Source of the DNA: RGIG5579 sp045543495
GTDB taxonomy: Bacteria > Bacillota > Clostridia > Oscillospirales > SIG627
DNA: 64,000 nucleotides
Direction: 5' to 3'
NCBI GenBank assembly: GCA_045543495.1
Contig: JAZQMO010000045.1
Span: 1-64,000, forward strand
Made by a program: the position numbers and the translations under genes. The notes under the pieces were generated by a model. The model had not been told where the DNA came from, made no database searches, and saw nothing but the letters and a program-made list of their open reading frames with translations. Every line of letters begins with the position of its first letter. Positions within the stretch are counted from its first letter, which is position 1. Below, in pieces: positions 26,061-33,439 of the stretch.

Positions 26061-27224
26061 ATGAGAAAAAATTGCAAAAAAGAGAAAGTTGATCGGCGGC
26101 AGTATACAGGAATGGTGTTTATGATGCTGATCGGAGCAATTTGCGGTGTTATGATCGGTTTGTATCTTGATAATATGCCGGAAGAATCCTCAATACATCA
26201 AGTCCTCCTCTCCTATGCTGGGCTTTTTCTTGGAATGTATGCCGCTGTACTCTTCCATATGATCGTGCACGAAACAGGACACCTTATATTTGGCTTGCTG
26301 ACCGGATATAGTTTTCGCTCCTTCAGGATTTCTTCTTTTATGTTTTTGAAGGAGAACGGGAGAATTAAACTTAAAAAGCTCAGGATAGCAGGAACGGGTG
26401 GCCAATGTCTTATGATTCCTCCCGATATGAAGGAAGGAAAAATACCGTTTGTGTTCTATAATTTAGGCGGCTCCTTTATGAATATAATTTTTGGATTTCT
26501 GTTATTATTCGGATACTTACTTTTCTCTGACATTCCCTTGTTTTCGCCGCTTCTCCTCATATTTTCAGTAGTTGGATTTATGACCGCTTTGATGAATGGT
26601 ATCCCGATGCGTTTGGGAACGGTTGATAACGATGGATACAATACTCTTGCCTTATTCAAAAACAAAGAAGCGTTAGAGGCTTTTTGGATCCAACTTAAAG
26701 TCAGCGATGAAAGTTCAAACGGAATTCGTCTTAAAGATATGCCAAACGAATGGTTCATATTCCCAACAGATGAAGCGATGAAAAACAGCATGGTTGCTAC
26801 CCGTGGTGTATACACTTGCAACCGACTTATGGATGAAGAAAGATTCGAGGAAGCGGATGTACTTATTTCTCATCTCCTTGAAATAGAAAGCGGCATTGTA
26901 GGGCTATATCACGATCTTCTTTTGTGCGATCGGATTTATCTGCAGTTGATCGGTGAAAACCGTCGGGGAGTAATTCAAGATCTACTGACCAAAAGGCAAA
27001 TTAAGTTTATGAAAGCAATGAAACAGTTTCCCTCTGTGATTCGAACCGAATATGCACTGGCATTACTTTATGATAATAACGCTGAGAAAGCAGAAAAGAT
27101 CAGAAACGAATTTGAAAAGGTTGCAAAGACCTACCCTTATTTGCAAGATATTGAGTCAGAAAGAGATTTGATGAATATAGCAGATAGAAAATTAAATTTC
27201 AATCAACAAGGAGAAACAAAATGA
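26061..27224 (+). CDS. M50-like (site-2-protease-type) membrane metalloprotease
   Basis: 387 residues with several membrane helices in the first 190. The zinc motif HETGH is at residues 70-74, and a second M50-style block follows later: MNGIP...DNDG, where the last Asp would be the third metal ligand. The C-terminal half (about 230-385) is soluble and helical, with TPR-like periodicity. Such proteases cut inside the membrane to activate signalling or process peptides. GAGGT is upstream of ATG. It opens an operon with LiaF-like, DUF4097-like and ABC exporter genes, suggesting a role in envelope stress or peptide export; this is inference. Confidence 0.8.
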   Translation: MRKNCKKEKVDRRQYTGMVFMMLIGAICGVMIGLYLDNMPEESSIHQVLLSYAGLFLGMYAAVLFHMIVHETGHLIFGLLTGYSFRSFRISSFMFLKENGRIKLKKLRIAGTGGQCLMIPPDMKEGKIPFVFYNLGGSFMNIIFGFLLLFGYLLFSDIPLFSPLLLIFSVVGFMTALMNGIPMRLGTVDNDGYNTLALFKNKEALEAFWIQLKVSDESSNGIRLKDMPNEWFIFPTDEAMKNSMVATRGVYTCNRLMDEERFEEADVLISHLLEIESGIVGLYHDLLLCDRIYLQLIGENRRGVIQDLLTKRQIKFMKAMKQFPSVIRTEYALALLYDNNAEKAEKIRNEFEKVAKTYPYLQDIESERDLMNIADRKLNFNQQGETK

Positions 27225-27898
27225 AAAAGATCAGTCGTGTAATTTGGGGTATCATCCTGATAGCGGCAGGTGCGATATTTGCGCTGAATGCGCTGAACAT
27301 AACAAGCATAGATGTCTTCTTTGACGGATGGTGGACGCTGTTTATAATTGTGCCCTGTTCCGTAGGTTTATTTACCGAACGAGAAAAAACAGGTAATATC
27401 ACCGGTATTATAATTGGTGTATTCTTGCTGCTATGTTGCCAAGATATTTTGAGTTTCTCGATGTTTTGGAAGCTTCTTGTTCCCGCCATTATTGTAATGA
27501 TCGGATTAAAAATGCTTATAAGCGGCGTATTTGGAAACAAAGCAAATAAAATAATTGCAAATTTTAAGAAAAACGGTGGTGAACCGAAGGTCAGTTGCGC
27601 TGTTTTCTCCGGTTGTGACATAAAATATGATAACGAAATATTTGAAGGAGCCGAATTAACTGCTGTTTTTGGCGGGATTGAATATGATCTTCGCAACGCC
27701 ATTATCGAAAAAGACTGTGCGATTCAGGCATCGGCAATCTTTGGCGGGATTGATATTTTTGTTCCCGATCATGTAAATGTAAAAGTAAATTCAAATTGTA
27801 TCTTCGGCGGCGTTTCCAACAAAACCTCGGCGCAAAAAGATGCTCCTACGATCTATATGAACGGTACTTGTATGTTTGGAGGTGTCGAAATTAAATGA
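27221..27898 (+). CDS. LiaF-like membrane protein
   Basis: 225 residues. Four short hydrophobic segments in the first 105 residues (a DUF5668-like region beginning RVIWGIILIAAGAIFALN) and a C-terminal beta-stack domain with the recurring FGGI/FGGV motif (VFGGIEYDLRNA, IFGGIDIFVP, IFGGVSNK, MFGGVEIK), as in LiaF and VraT-type sensors of cell-wall damage. It overlaps both neighbours by 4 bases and so is translationally coupled. No LiaSR-type two-component genes are present in the window. Confidence 0.85.
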   Translation: MKKISRVIWGIILIAAGAIFALNALNITSIDVFFDGWWTLFIIVPCSVGLFTEREKTGNITGIIIGVFLLLCCQDILSFSMFWKLLVPAIIVMIGLKMLISGVFGNKANKIIANFKKNGGEPKVSCAVFSGCDIKYDNEIFEGAELTAVFGGIEYDLRNAIIEKDCAIQASAIFGGIDIFVPDHVNVKVNSNCIFGGVSNKTSAQKDAPTIYMNGTCMFGGVEIK

Positions 27899-28710
27899 CC
27901 GATTTTCAAAAAACAGTAAAATATATCGCGATAGCATTCGCCATCTTTCTCGCAGTTAGTATTATCGGAGGAATTATAAGTATGCTTGGCTTATTCAGCG
28001 GATTTTTCAGCGGCGATGCTATAACCGATGATCTGAAAACTTATTCTGTATCCTCAGAAATACAAAGTCTCGATGTAAAGATCAATGCCGCTGATTTTAC
28101 CATCAAACAAGGCGAAAGCTTTATGGTTGAAAGCAATTTGAAGCATCTTTTGGTTGAAGATCAAAACGGTGTCCTGACAGTCAAGGAGACAAAAAAATTT
28201 GTACACACCTATACCGGCGCTGTATTGACTCTTTATGTCCCCGCAGACAAGGTGTTTGAAAGAGCAAGCATTGTAACCGGTGCAGGTAGATTTTCCGCTG
28301 ATCTTTTGTCAGCCTCTACCATGAACTTTGAGTTTGGTGCCGGTGAAGTTAATATTGATACTCTTGTAGCCACCTCAAGCATTGACATTGATGGCGGAGC
28401 CGGAAGGATCTCGGTATCAAGTGGCGAGCTACATAACCTTGATTTGGATATGGGTGTCGGTCAGTTAAATCTGACATCTGCTCTTACAGGAGAATGTGAT
28501 TTTGATTTTGGTGTTGGAGAATCCAACATTACCATAATCGGCAACAAGGATGATTTTAATCTTGACATAGAAAAAGGTCTCGGTAATATTACCCTTGATG
28601 GCACAAATGTTTCCAATATGAAGAAACAAGGAAACGAAAAAAACAGAATTGAGATAAACGGTGGGGTTGGTACCATTCACTTGAAATTCAAGGAGCCCGA
28701 AGAAAAATGA
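27895..28710 (+). CDS. Membrane-anchored DUF4097-like beta-stack protein
   Basis: 271 residues. One N-terminal membrane helix (about 9-38), then a repeating beta domain with the 'toast-rack' pattern: LDVKINAADFTIKQG, VTGAGRFSADLL, FEFGAGEVNIDTL, IDGGAGRISVSSG, DMGVGQLNLTS, DFGVGESNITI and INGGVGTIHLKF. This GxGxxxI periodicity is typical of DUF4097/DUF4098 adhesin-like modules. Overlaps its neighbours by 4 bases. Probably acts outside the membrane with the LiaF-like protein; function in the family is not established. Confidence 0.82.
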   Translation: MTDFQKTVKYIAIAFAIFLAVSIIGGIISMLGLFSGFFSGDAITDDLKTYSVSSEIQSLDVKINAADFTIKQGESFMVESNLKHLLVEDQNGVLTVKETKKFVHTYTGAVLTLYVPADKVFERASIVTGAGRFSADLLSASTMNFEFGAGEVNIDTLVATSSIDIDGGAGRISVSSGELHNLDLDMGVGQLNLTSALTGECDFDFGVGESNITIIGNKDDFNLDIEKGLGNITLDGTNVSNMKKQGNEKNRIEINGGVGTIHLKFKEPEEK

Positions 28711-29606
28711 TTTTAGAACTGAAAAACATAGAAAAATCCTTTGGAGAGAAAAAAGTTCTCACCGGAGTTTCATTCAAAGCAGAAGGTGGCAAGGCCTTTG
28801 GTCTGCTCGGCAGAAACGGTGCTGGTAAAACCACTACGATTCGAATTTTAATGGATGTTTTTCCTGCAAACAGCGGTGAGGTACTGATGGACGGTCAGCC
28901 AATCGATTACAACAAAATCGGAATCGGCTATCTGCCGGAAGAAAGAGGTCTGTACCCGAAAAAAGTAATAATCGATCAGCTTACTTATTTTGCCGAACTG
29001 AAAGGAATGGGTCATAAAGCTGCTGTGCGATCCATCGACTATTGGCTCAACAGACTTGGTATGAGCGAGTATCGTAATAAAAAGCTTGAAACCCTTTCTA
29101 AAGGAAATCAGCAGAAAATTCAGCTTATTACCGCTCTTGCACACGGCCCCGACATCATTATTCTTGACGAGCCTTTTTCAGGTCTGGACCCTGTCAATGC
29201 AATGCTCTTAAAGGATGTGGTCAAGGAAGAGATTGCCAAGGGAAAGATCGTTCTATTCTCCAGCCATCAGATGAGCTACATAGAAGAATTCTGCGACAGC
29301 ATTGCTATTCTTAATCGTGGTTCTGTTGCTCTGCACGGTGATTTGCATCATATCAAGCGTGATTATCCCCGCAACCGCTTGGTTGTAAAAACGGAAACAC
29401 CCGATGCAATCATTGCTGATTTTGGCGCTTCCTGCAATGTTATGGATAACGGTGATTTGATGATTCGCTTAGGCTCCCCCTCCGATAAAAAATCTGCTAT
29501 GACCCGTCTTGTTGAAAACTATGATATTGACGAGGTAAAGGTTTATGAGCCTTCCCTCAACGACATTTTTGTAGAATTCGCAGGCGATGCAGCAAAGGAG
29601 GTCTAA
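28707..29606 (+). CDS. ABC transporter ATP-binding protein (NatA-type)
   Basis: 299 residues. Walker A LLGRNGAGKTTT, signature LSKGNQQKIQL, Walker B IIILDEPFSGLDP, H-loop SSHQM; the C-terminal about 75 residues are the DUF4162-like extension usual in this subfamily. It overlaps the DUF4097 gene (ATGA) and is followed 3 bases later by the permease. Together they form an ABC-2 exporter of the Na+/drug/peptide type; substrate unknown. Confidence 0.95.
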   Translation: MILELKNIEKSFGEKKVLTGVSFKAEGGKAFGLLGRNGAGKTTTIRILMDVFPANSGEVLMDGQPIDYNKIGIGYLPEERGLYPKKVIIDQLTYFAELKGMGHKAAVRSIDYWLNRLGMSEYRNKKLETLSKGNQQKIQLITALAHGPDIIILDEPFSGLDPVNAMLLKDVVKEEIAKGKIVLFSSHQMSYIEEFCDSIAILNRGSVALHGDLHHIKRDYPRNRLVVKTETPDAIIADFGASCNVMDNGDLMIRLGSPSDKKSAMTRLVENYDIDEVKVYEPSLNDIFVEFAGDAAKEV

Positions 29607-29609
29607 GCG

Positions 29610-30851
29610 ATGAAACAGTTTGGTAAAATACTGAAATTTGAACTTAAGAATTATGCTAAAAACAAAGCATTTGTCGGCGTAACGATCTTTTTGATGGTAG
29701 TTATCGCTATCGTTATGTTCTTCCCTCGCATTACTGCCTTATTTGAATCAGATGATACTTCTGATACCACCGCAGATCTTTCTGTTATGCTTGTAAAGGC
29801 AGATGATCCTACTGGGGCAGATATGGTAAAAGAAACCTTTGTCGCATCCTTTGCTGACTATGATGTGCAAATTACAGATGAGGAGATCGGCGAAATCAAG
29901 GATAAAATCACTTCCGGCGATGTTGCGTGTGCTTTTGTAATGACCGGAGCAACCTCTTTTACCTACTACGTTAATAATCTTTCTATGTACGATATGAACC
30001 CCGATATCGCAATGGGTGTCCTGCAGCAGATCTATCAAATGAATGCTATGATAGGCGGCGGTATGTCTCAAGAAGATGCCGCAGGAGTTATGAGTATTCA
30101 GATTGATGCTGAAGTGGAAAGCCTTGGGAAAGATCAGATGCAAAACTTTTTCTACACCTATATTATGATTTTTGCTCTGTATATGGTCATTCTACTTTAC
30201 GGTCAGATGGTGGCAATGAGTGTTGCCACCGAAAAAAGTTCTCGTGCAATGGAACTTCTTATCACCAGCGCCAAGCCCATCAATATGATGTTTGGTAAGG
30301 TTTTGGCGGCTTGTATGGCAGGTCTTGTTCAGCTTGTTGCCATCTTTGGCTCGGCACTTGTGTTCTATAATGTGAATAAGTCCTATTGGGGAGACAACGG
30401 AATCATCGACTCGATCTTTAATATTCCGCCCGAACTGTTTGCGTATATGCTCGTATTCTTCCTGCTTGGGTTCCTCATTTATGCGTTCCTTTACGGTGCA
30501 ATTTCTTCTACAGTTTCAAAACTGGAAGATATCAACACAGCCGTTCAGCCGGTAACGTTCTTGTTCATTATTGGTTTTATGGTAGTTATGTTCTCAATGA
30601 GCAGCGGAAGTGTGGATAATATACTGATGCAGATTTGCTCCTATATTCCGTTCACTTCACCAATGGCAATGTTTACAAGAATTGCCATGAGCACCGTACC
30701 TTGGTATGAGATTGCAATTTCCATCGGAATTCTTGTTGCATCAACCTTTGGAATCGGTATTCTTTCTGCCAAGATTTACCGTGTCGGTGTCCTTATGTAC
30801 GGAACCTCACCGAAAATCGGTAATATAATTCAGGCCGTTTGGAAGGCTTAA
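29610..30851 (+). CDS. ABC-2 type permease (NatB-like)
   Basis: 413 residues. One helix near the N-terminus (about 24-42), a large extracytoplasmic loop (about 45-170), then five helices including the typical VATEKSSRAMELLITSAKPINMMFGKVL block, as in NatB/YhaP permeases. AAAGGAGGT lies upstream of ATG. Last gene of the operon, followed by a terminator. Partner of the ATPase at 28707-29606. Confidence 0.92.
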   Translation: MKQFGKILKFELKNYAKNKAFVGVTIFLMVVIAIVMFFPRITALFESDDTSDTTADLSVMLVKADDPTGADMVKETFVASFADYDVQITDEEIGEIKDKITSGDVACAFVMTGATSFTYYVNNLSMYDMNPDIAMGVLQQIYQMNAMIGGGMSQEDAAGVMSIQIDAEVESLGKDQMQNFFYTYIMIFALYMVILLYGQMVAMSVATEKSSRAMELLITSAKPINMMFGKVLAACMAGLVQLVAIFGSALVFYNVNKSYWGDNGIIDSIFNIPPELFAYMLVFFLLGFLIYAFLYGAISSTVSKLEDINTAVQPVTFLFIIGFMVVMFSMSSGSVDNILMQICSYIPFTSPMAMFTRIAMSTVPWYEIAISIGILVASTFGIGILSAKIYRVGVLMYGTSPKIGNIIQAVWKA

Positions 30852-30905
30852 TGCATTAAAACAAAGGCACTGCCTCGCGTCTGCATTCTTAGCGGAGAAA
30901 GCACG

Positions 30906-30943
30906 AACACCACCAAGGAAATCTCTTTGGTGGTGTTTTTTTA
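30906..30943 (+). terminator. Terminator after the ABC permease
   Basis: 11-bp stem aacaccaccaa / ttggtggtgtt, 10-base loop, then a T-run. It is followed at once by the IS200 left end, consistent with insertion just downstream of a terminator. Confidence 0.88.
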
Positions 30944-31026
30944 TCTCGGATAAAAAAACCACCTGCTATGCAGGTGGAATGTACGGACTTTAGTGTCAGA
31001 TGAGTCAAGTGGGGATGACAAAAAAA

Positions 31027-31078
31027 CTCCATTCTGCTATAGTAAAAACGGCTACCAACCGAATTTAACAGAATGGAG
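31027..31078 (+). promoter_or_regulatory. RBS-sequestering stem upstream of IS200 tnpA
   Basis: A 10-base inverted repeat, ctccattctg (31027-31036) and cagaatggag (31069-31078), buries the Shine-Dalgarno GGAGG of tnpA in a stem. In IS200 a 5' stem of this type is known to repress transposase translation, and the same logic is visible here. Confidence 0.72.
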
Positions 31079-31088
31079 GACATTAACA

Positions 31089-31553
31089 GTGCAGAACAAA
31101 GCTAATGACACATACAGTTTAGCACATACGAGCTGGAAGTGTCAATATCACATCGTGTTTGCGCCGAAATATCGAAGGAAAGCAATATATGGAAAGTTGA
31201 AAGCAGAAATAGGAGCAATATTGAGAGAACTGTGTGAGCGCAAACACGTAAACATCATAGAAGCCCATGCAATGCCTGACCATATCCATATGTTGGTGGA
31301 GATACCGCCAAACCAAAGAGTGAGCGATTTTATGGGGTATTTGAAAGGGAAAAGCACGATGATAATATTTGAGCGCTTTTCCAATTTGAAATACAAATAT
31401 GGGAACCGCCACTTTTGGTGTAGAGGATACTATGTGAGTACAGTGGGCGGAAATAAACAAGGAATAGCCCGCTATATAAGGGAGCAAGAACACGAAGATC
31501 AAATATACGATCAACTAACAATGAAGGAGTACGACGATCCATTTAAGGAATGA
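31089..31553 (+). CDS. tnpA: IS200-type Y1 transposase TnpA
   Basis: 154 residues. HUH motif in MPDHIHMLV, the block CQYHIVFAPKYRRK near the N-terminus, FMGYLKGKS, and the catalytic-tyrosine region WCRGYYVSTVGGN. Length fits IS200 TnpA (about 150). GTG 31089 is chosen as start: GGAGG lies 9 bases upstream and no ATG is suitably placed. The frame is intact, so the element may be active. Confidence 0.95.
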   Translation: MQNKANDTYSLAHTSWKCQYHIVFAPKYRRKAIYGKLKAEIGAILRELCERKHVNIIEAHAMPDHIHMLVEIPPNQRVSDFMGYLKGKSTMIIFERFSNLKYKYGNRHFWCRGYYVSTVGGNKQGIARYIREQEHEDQIYDQLTMKEYDDPFKE

Positions 31554-31662
31554 CGTACCCCTTGCGGTTGGTAGCTTTAGCTTTTGGCGTACCCCTTTAG
31601 GGGTGAGCCAGTATTCTGCCCTTTAGGGCTGTTATAAAACCACCGGCTCAGCCGGTGTGATA

Positions 31663-31839
31663 TTTATTATCAGCGACAACTTGCCAAAGCCTTCCTTTGC
31701 ACAAGGGAGCCTTATATGCGTCATTCCCCTGCGGATAGTGGGTTCGGACTTCTGCCCGATCGTGGGCGGACTGCCACGAGCTATGCTTGCCCCAGACGCA
31801 AGCGTCTGGGATTTCTACCTGTGGTAGATATCTTCCGTC
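31663..31839 (+). other. Non-coding remnant between IS200 and the HTH-PolC gene
   Basis: No convincing gene. It contains a stretch (about 31671-31715, cttgccaaagccttcctttg...caagggagcc) resembling REP-like dispersed repeats I associate with gut Clostridia, a 9-bp inverted repeat cccagacgc-aa-gcgtctggg (31791-31810) and a small stem atttctacc-tgt-ggtagat (31811-31829). It reads like leftovers of one or more mobile or repeated elements. Confidence 0.35.
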
Positions 31840-31868
31840 TTGAAGAACTACATTTTTCATACTATAAT
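31840..31868 (+). promoter_or_regulatory. Promoter of the HTH-PolC-like gene
   Basis: TTGAAG (31840-31845), exactly 17 bases, TATAAT (31863-31868), 27 bases before ATG 31896. The gene therefore has its own vegetative-type promoter, independent of the IS. Confidence 0.8.
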
Positions 31869-31895
31869 ATAATCAGCAAGCAGACGGAGGATATT

Positions 31896-33314
31896 ATGAG
31901 AGACTATAGTTTTGGTAATTTTCTGCATGAGCTAAGATCGCGTAGAGGCCTCACGCAGTATAAGCTCGGCGCGCTCGTCGGCGTTTCCGACAAGGCGGTT
32001 TCAAAATGGGAGAATGGCTCTTCCAAACCGCAGAGTAATATTTTATATAAACTCAGCGATGTACTTGGAGTCAGCGTTGATGAGCTTCTGACTTGCAAAT
32101 ATCATTCCTCTGAAAAGAAGGATACTAAAGGAGTATTTGCAATGAAAAAAAAGCTATGGAACAAATCCTTTGATGCCATGTGTGAACGCTATGGCAACCC
32201 AGCACCCCTCGAAATCATGAACCGTTTGCTGACAGAGCAGGCGGAAATGCAGAACACGGATATGATCGTATATTTCAATCTGTTGCCTGTACTTGCAAGC
32301 GAAGCAAAAAATCAAGGTGAGCATATTCGGGTAAGAGGCGGAACAGGTGCATCCTTTGTGGCTTATCTCTTGGGCGCAACAGAGATCAACCCCTTAAAGC
32401 CACATTATTACTGTTCGGAATGTAGTACGGTTATTTTTGTCGACAGCGTGGATGACGGTTGGGATCTTCCGGGGAAAATCTGCTCGTGCGGAAAAGAAAT
32501 GCAAACGGATGGACACAATATTCCGTTTGAAACATATCGTCACGTTGTTCACCGAAATACAAGTTTTGATGTGTCAATGTCGCCAAATTTTTGGCGTATA
32601 GCAAACTCTGTCATAAAAGAATACTTCAAGGATTGCGAACTGACAGCTACAGAACGGGAAGAAAACCGCATCATAACTTATACTGTCACATCTGATAAAT
32701 CTGCTTGTGCCTTTACGTTTTTAGCAGACACAGAGTTTGAGCAGTATCAAGCCTTGGAGCGAGCAACGGGGACAGCGTTTGAGCGAGTAAACTTTTCGCA
32801 GAACGAGGTGTTGAACGAATTCAGACTCGGTAATACTGATGGCATTCCGGAATTTAGCACGGATTTCTATAAAGATATGGCAGAAGAGGTATCGCCCAAG
32901 TCTTTTTACGATTTGATTCAGATTTCCGGATTATCTCACGGTACGGGAGTGTGGATTAATAATGCAAAGGAATTGGTAAACCAAGGCCTTCCTGTAAGTA
33001 ATGTAATTGCATATCGCGACGATGTATTCAACCATATAGAGAAGCATATGTTACGAAAAGGCATGTCAAATACCGGATATGCCTATAAGATCATGGAAGA
33101 TACACGCAGAGGTGTTTATTTCAGAGGCGGTGTCTCGGATGAAATGAAAAAACAACTCAAAGATATTGAGATAGAGGATTGGTTTATCGATTCAATCGAA
33201 AAGATTCAATACTTATTCCCGAAAGCACACGGCGTTACCTATGTGAAGTTGGCGGCAACGCTGATGTGGTATAAGATTCATTATCCAAAAGAATTTGCTG
33301 AGATCATGTTATGA
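31896..33314 (+). CDS. HTH (XRE) protein fused to a PolC-like, apparently inactive polymerase core
   Basis: 472 residues. Residues 8-65 are a classic Cro/XRE helix-turn-helix (LHELRSRRGLTQYKLGALVG...VSKWENG). Residues about 104-472 look like the alpha subunit of DNA polymerase III, PolC type: RVRGGTGASFVAYLLGATEI then NPLKPHYYCSEC (145-176), a reduced zinc ribbon (C173, C176, C196, C198), DGHNIPFETY (205-214), and the later block GIPEF...LIQISGLSHGTGVW (316-353), DTRRG, WFIDSIEKIQYLFPKAHGVTYV. The PDIDLNF palm motif reads FDVSMSP (224-230) and the second palm Asp (LDILGHD) reads FTFLADT (273-279), so at least two catalytic Asp are missing; the palm is also shortened. Probably a DNA-binding regulator or accessory. 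ATG 31896 has GGAGG upstream. Confidence 0.85.
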   Translation: MRDYSFGNFLHELRSRRGLTQYKLGALVGVSDKAVSKWENGSSKPQSNILYKLSDVLGVSVDELLTCKYHSSEKKDTKGVFAMKKKLWNKSFDAMCERYGNPAPLEIMNRLLTEQAEMQNTDMIVYFNLLPVLASEAKNQGEHIRVRGGTGASFVAYLLGATEINPLKPHYYCSECSTVIFVDSVDDGWDLPGKICSCGKEMQTDGHNIPFETYRHVVHRNTSFDVSMSPNFWRIANSVIKEYFKDCELTATEREENRIITYTVTSDKSACAFTFLADTEFEQYQALERATGTAFERVNFSQNEVLNEFRLGNTDGIPEFSTDFYKDMAEEVSPKSFYDLIQISGLSHGTGVWINNAKELVNQGLPVSNVIAYRDDVFNHIEKHMLRKGMSNTGYAYKIMEDTRRGVYFRGGVSDEMKKQLKDIEIEDWFIDSIEKIQYLFPKAHGVTYVKLAATLMWYKIHYPKEFAEIML

Positions 33315-33319
33315 TTCTC

Positions 33320-33342
33320 GCCCCGCCTCGCGCGGGGCTTTT
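33320..33342 (+). terminator. Terminator after the HTH-PolC-like gene
   Basis: 7-bp GC stem gccccgc / gcggggc with a 5-base loop and TTTT, 5 bases after the stop codon. Confidence 0.8.
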
Positions 33343-33363
33343 CTTTGTTTTCTGCATATCAAA

Positions 33364-33388
33364 AGCCACCACGAAAACCGTGGTGGCT
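33364..33388 (-). terminator. Hairpin downstream of capA
   Basis: 10-bp stem agccaccacg / cgtggtggct, 5-base loop. Read on the minus strand it is followed by TTTT, about 50 bases after the capA stop. Confidence 0.65.
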
Positions 33389-33439
33389 GATTCATTTTCC
33401 GCTAATTTTGCAGCCCCTCGTCAGTGCCTTTTTATACTG

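Larger units (their letters stand above)
30952..31662 (+). mobile_element. IS200/IS605-family insertion sequence, tnpA only
   Basis: About 710 bases. The left end has a subterminal hairpin ccacctgc-tat-gcaggtgg (30959-30977) and the right end another, caccggc-tca-gccggtg (31641-31657). There are no terminal inverted repeats, as expected for single-strand 'peel and paste' elements. The only gene is the Y1 transposase at 31089; no tnpB is seen. Exact ends and the cleavage tetranucleotides cannot be fixed without an empty-site comparison. Confidence 0.88.

Noticed and set aside
30852..31662. Complete IS605 element with tnpB
   Set aside because: No tnpB frame or remnant is present; both end hairpins enclose only tnpA.
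31811..31829. CRISPR array with Cas12a-type repeat
   Set aside because: Only one copy of the handle-like stem and no cas gene or second repeat in the window; listed as a weak observation, not as a CRISPR feature.
31716..31895. 60-residue N-terminal extension of the HTH-PolC protein
   Set aside because: It runs through the remnant repeats and the promoter; the ribosome site and ATG 31896 give a start directly before the XRE domain.
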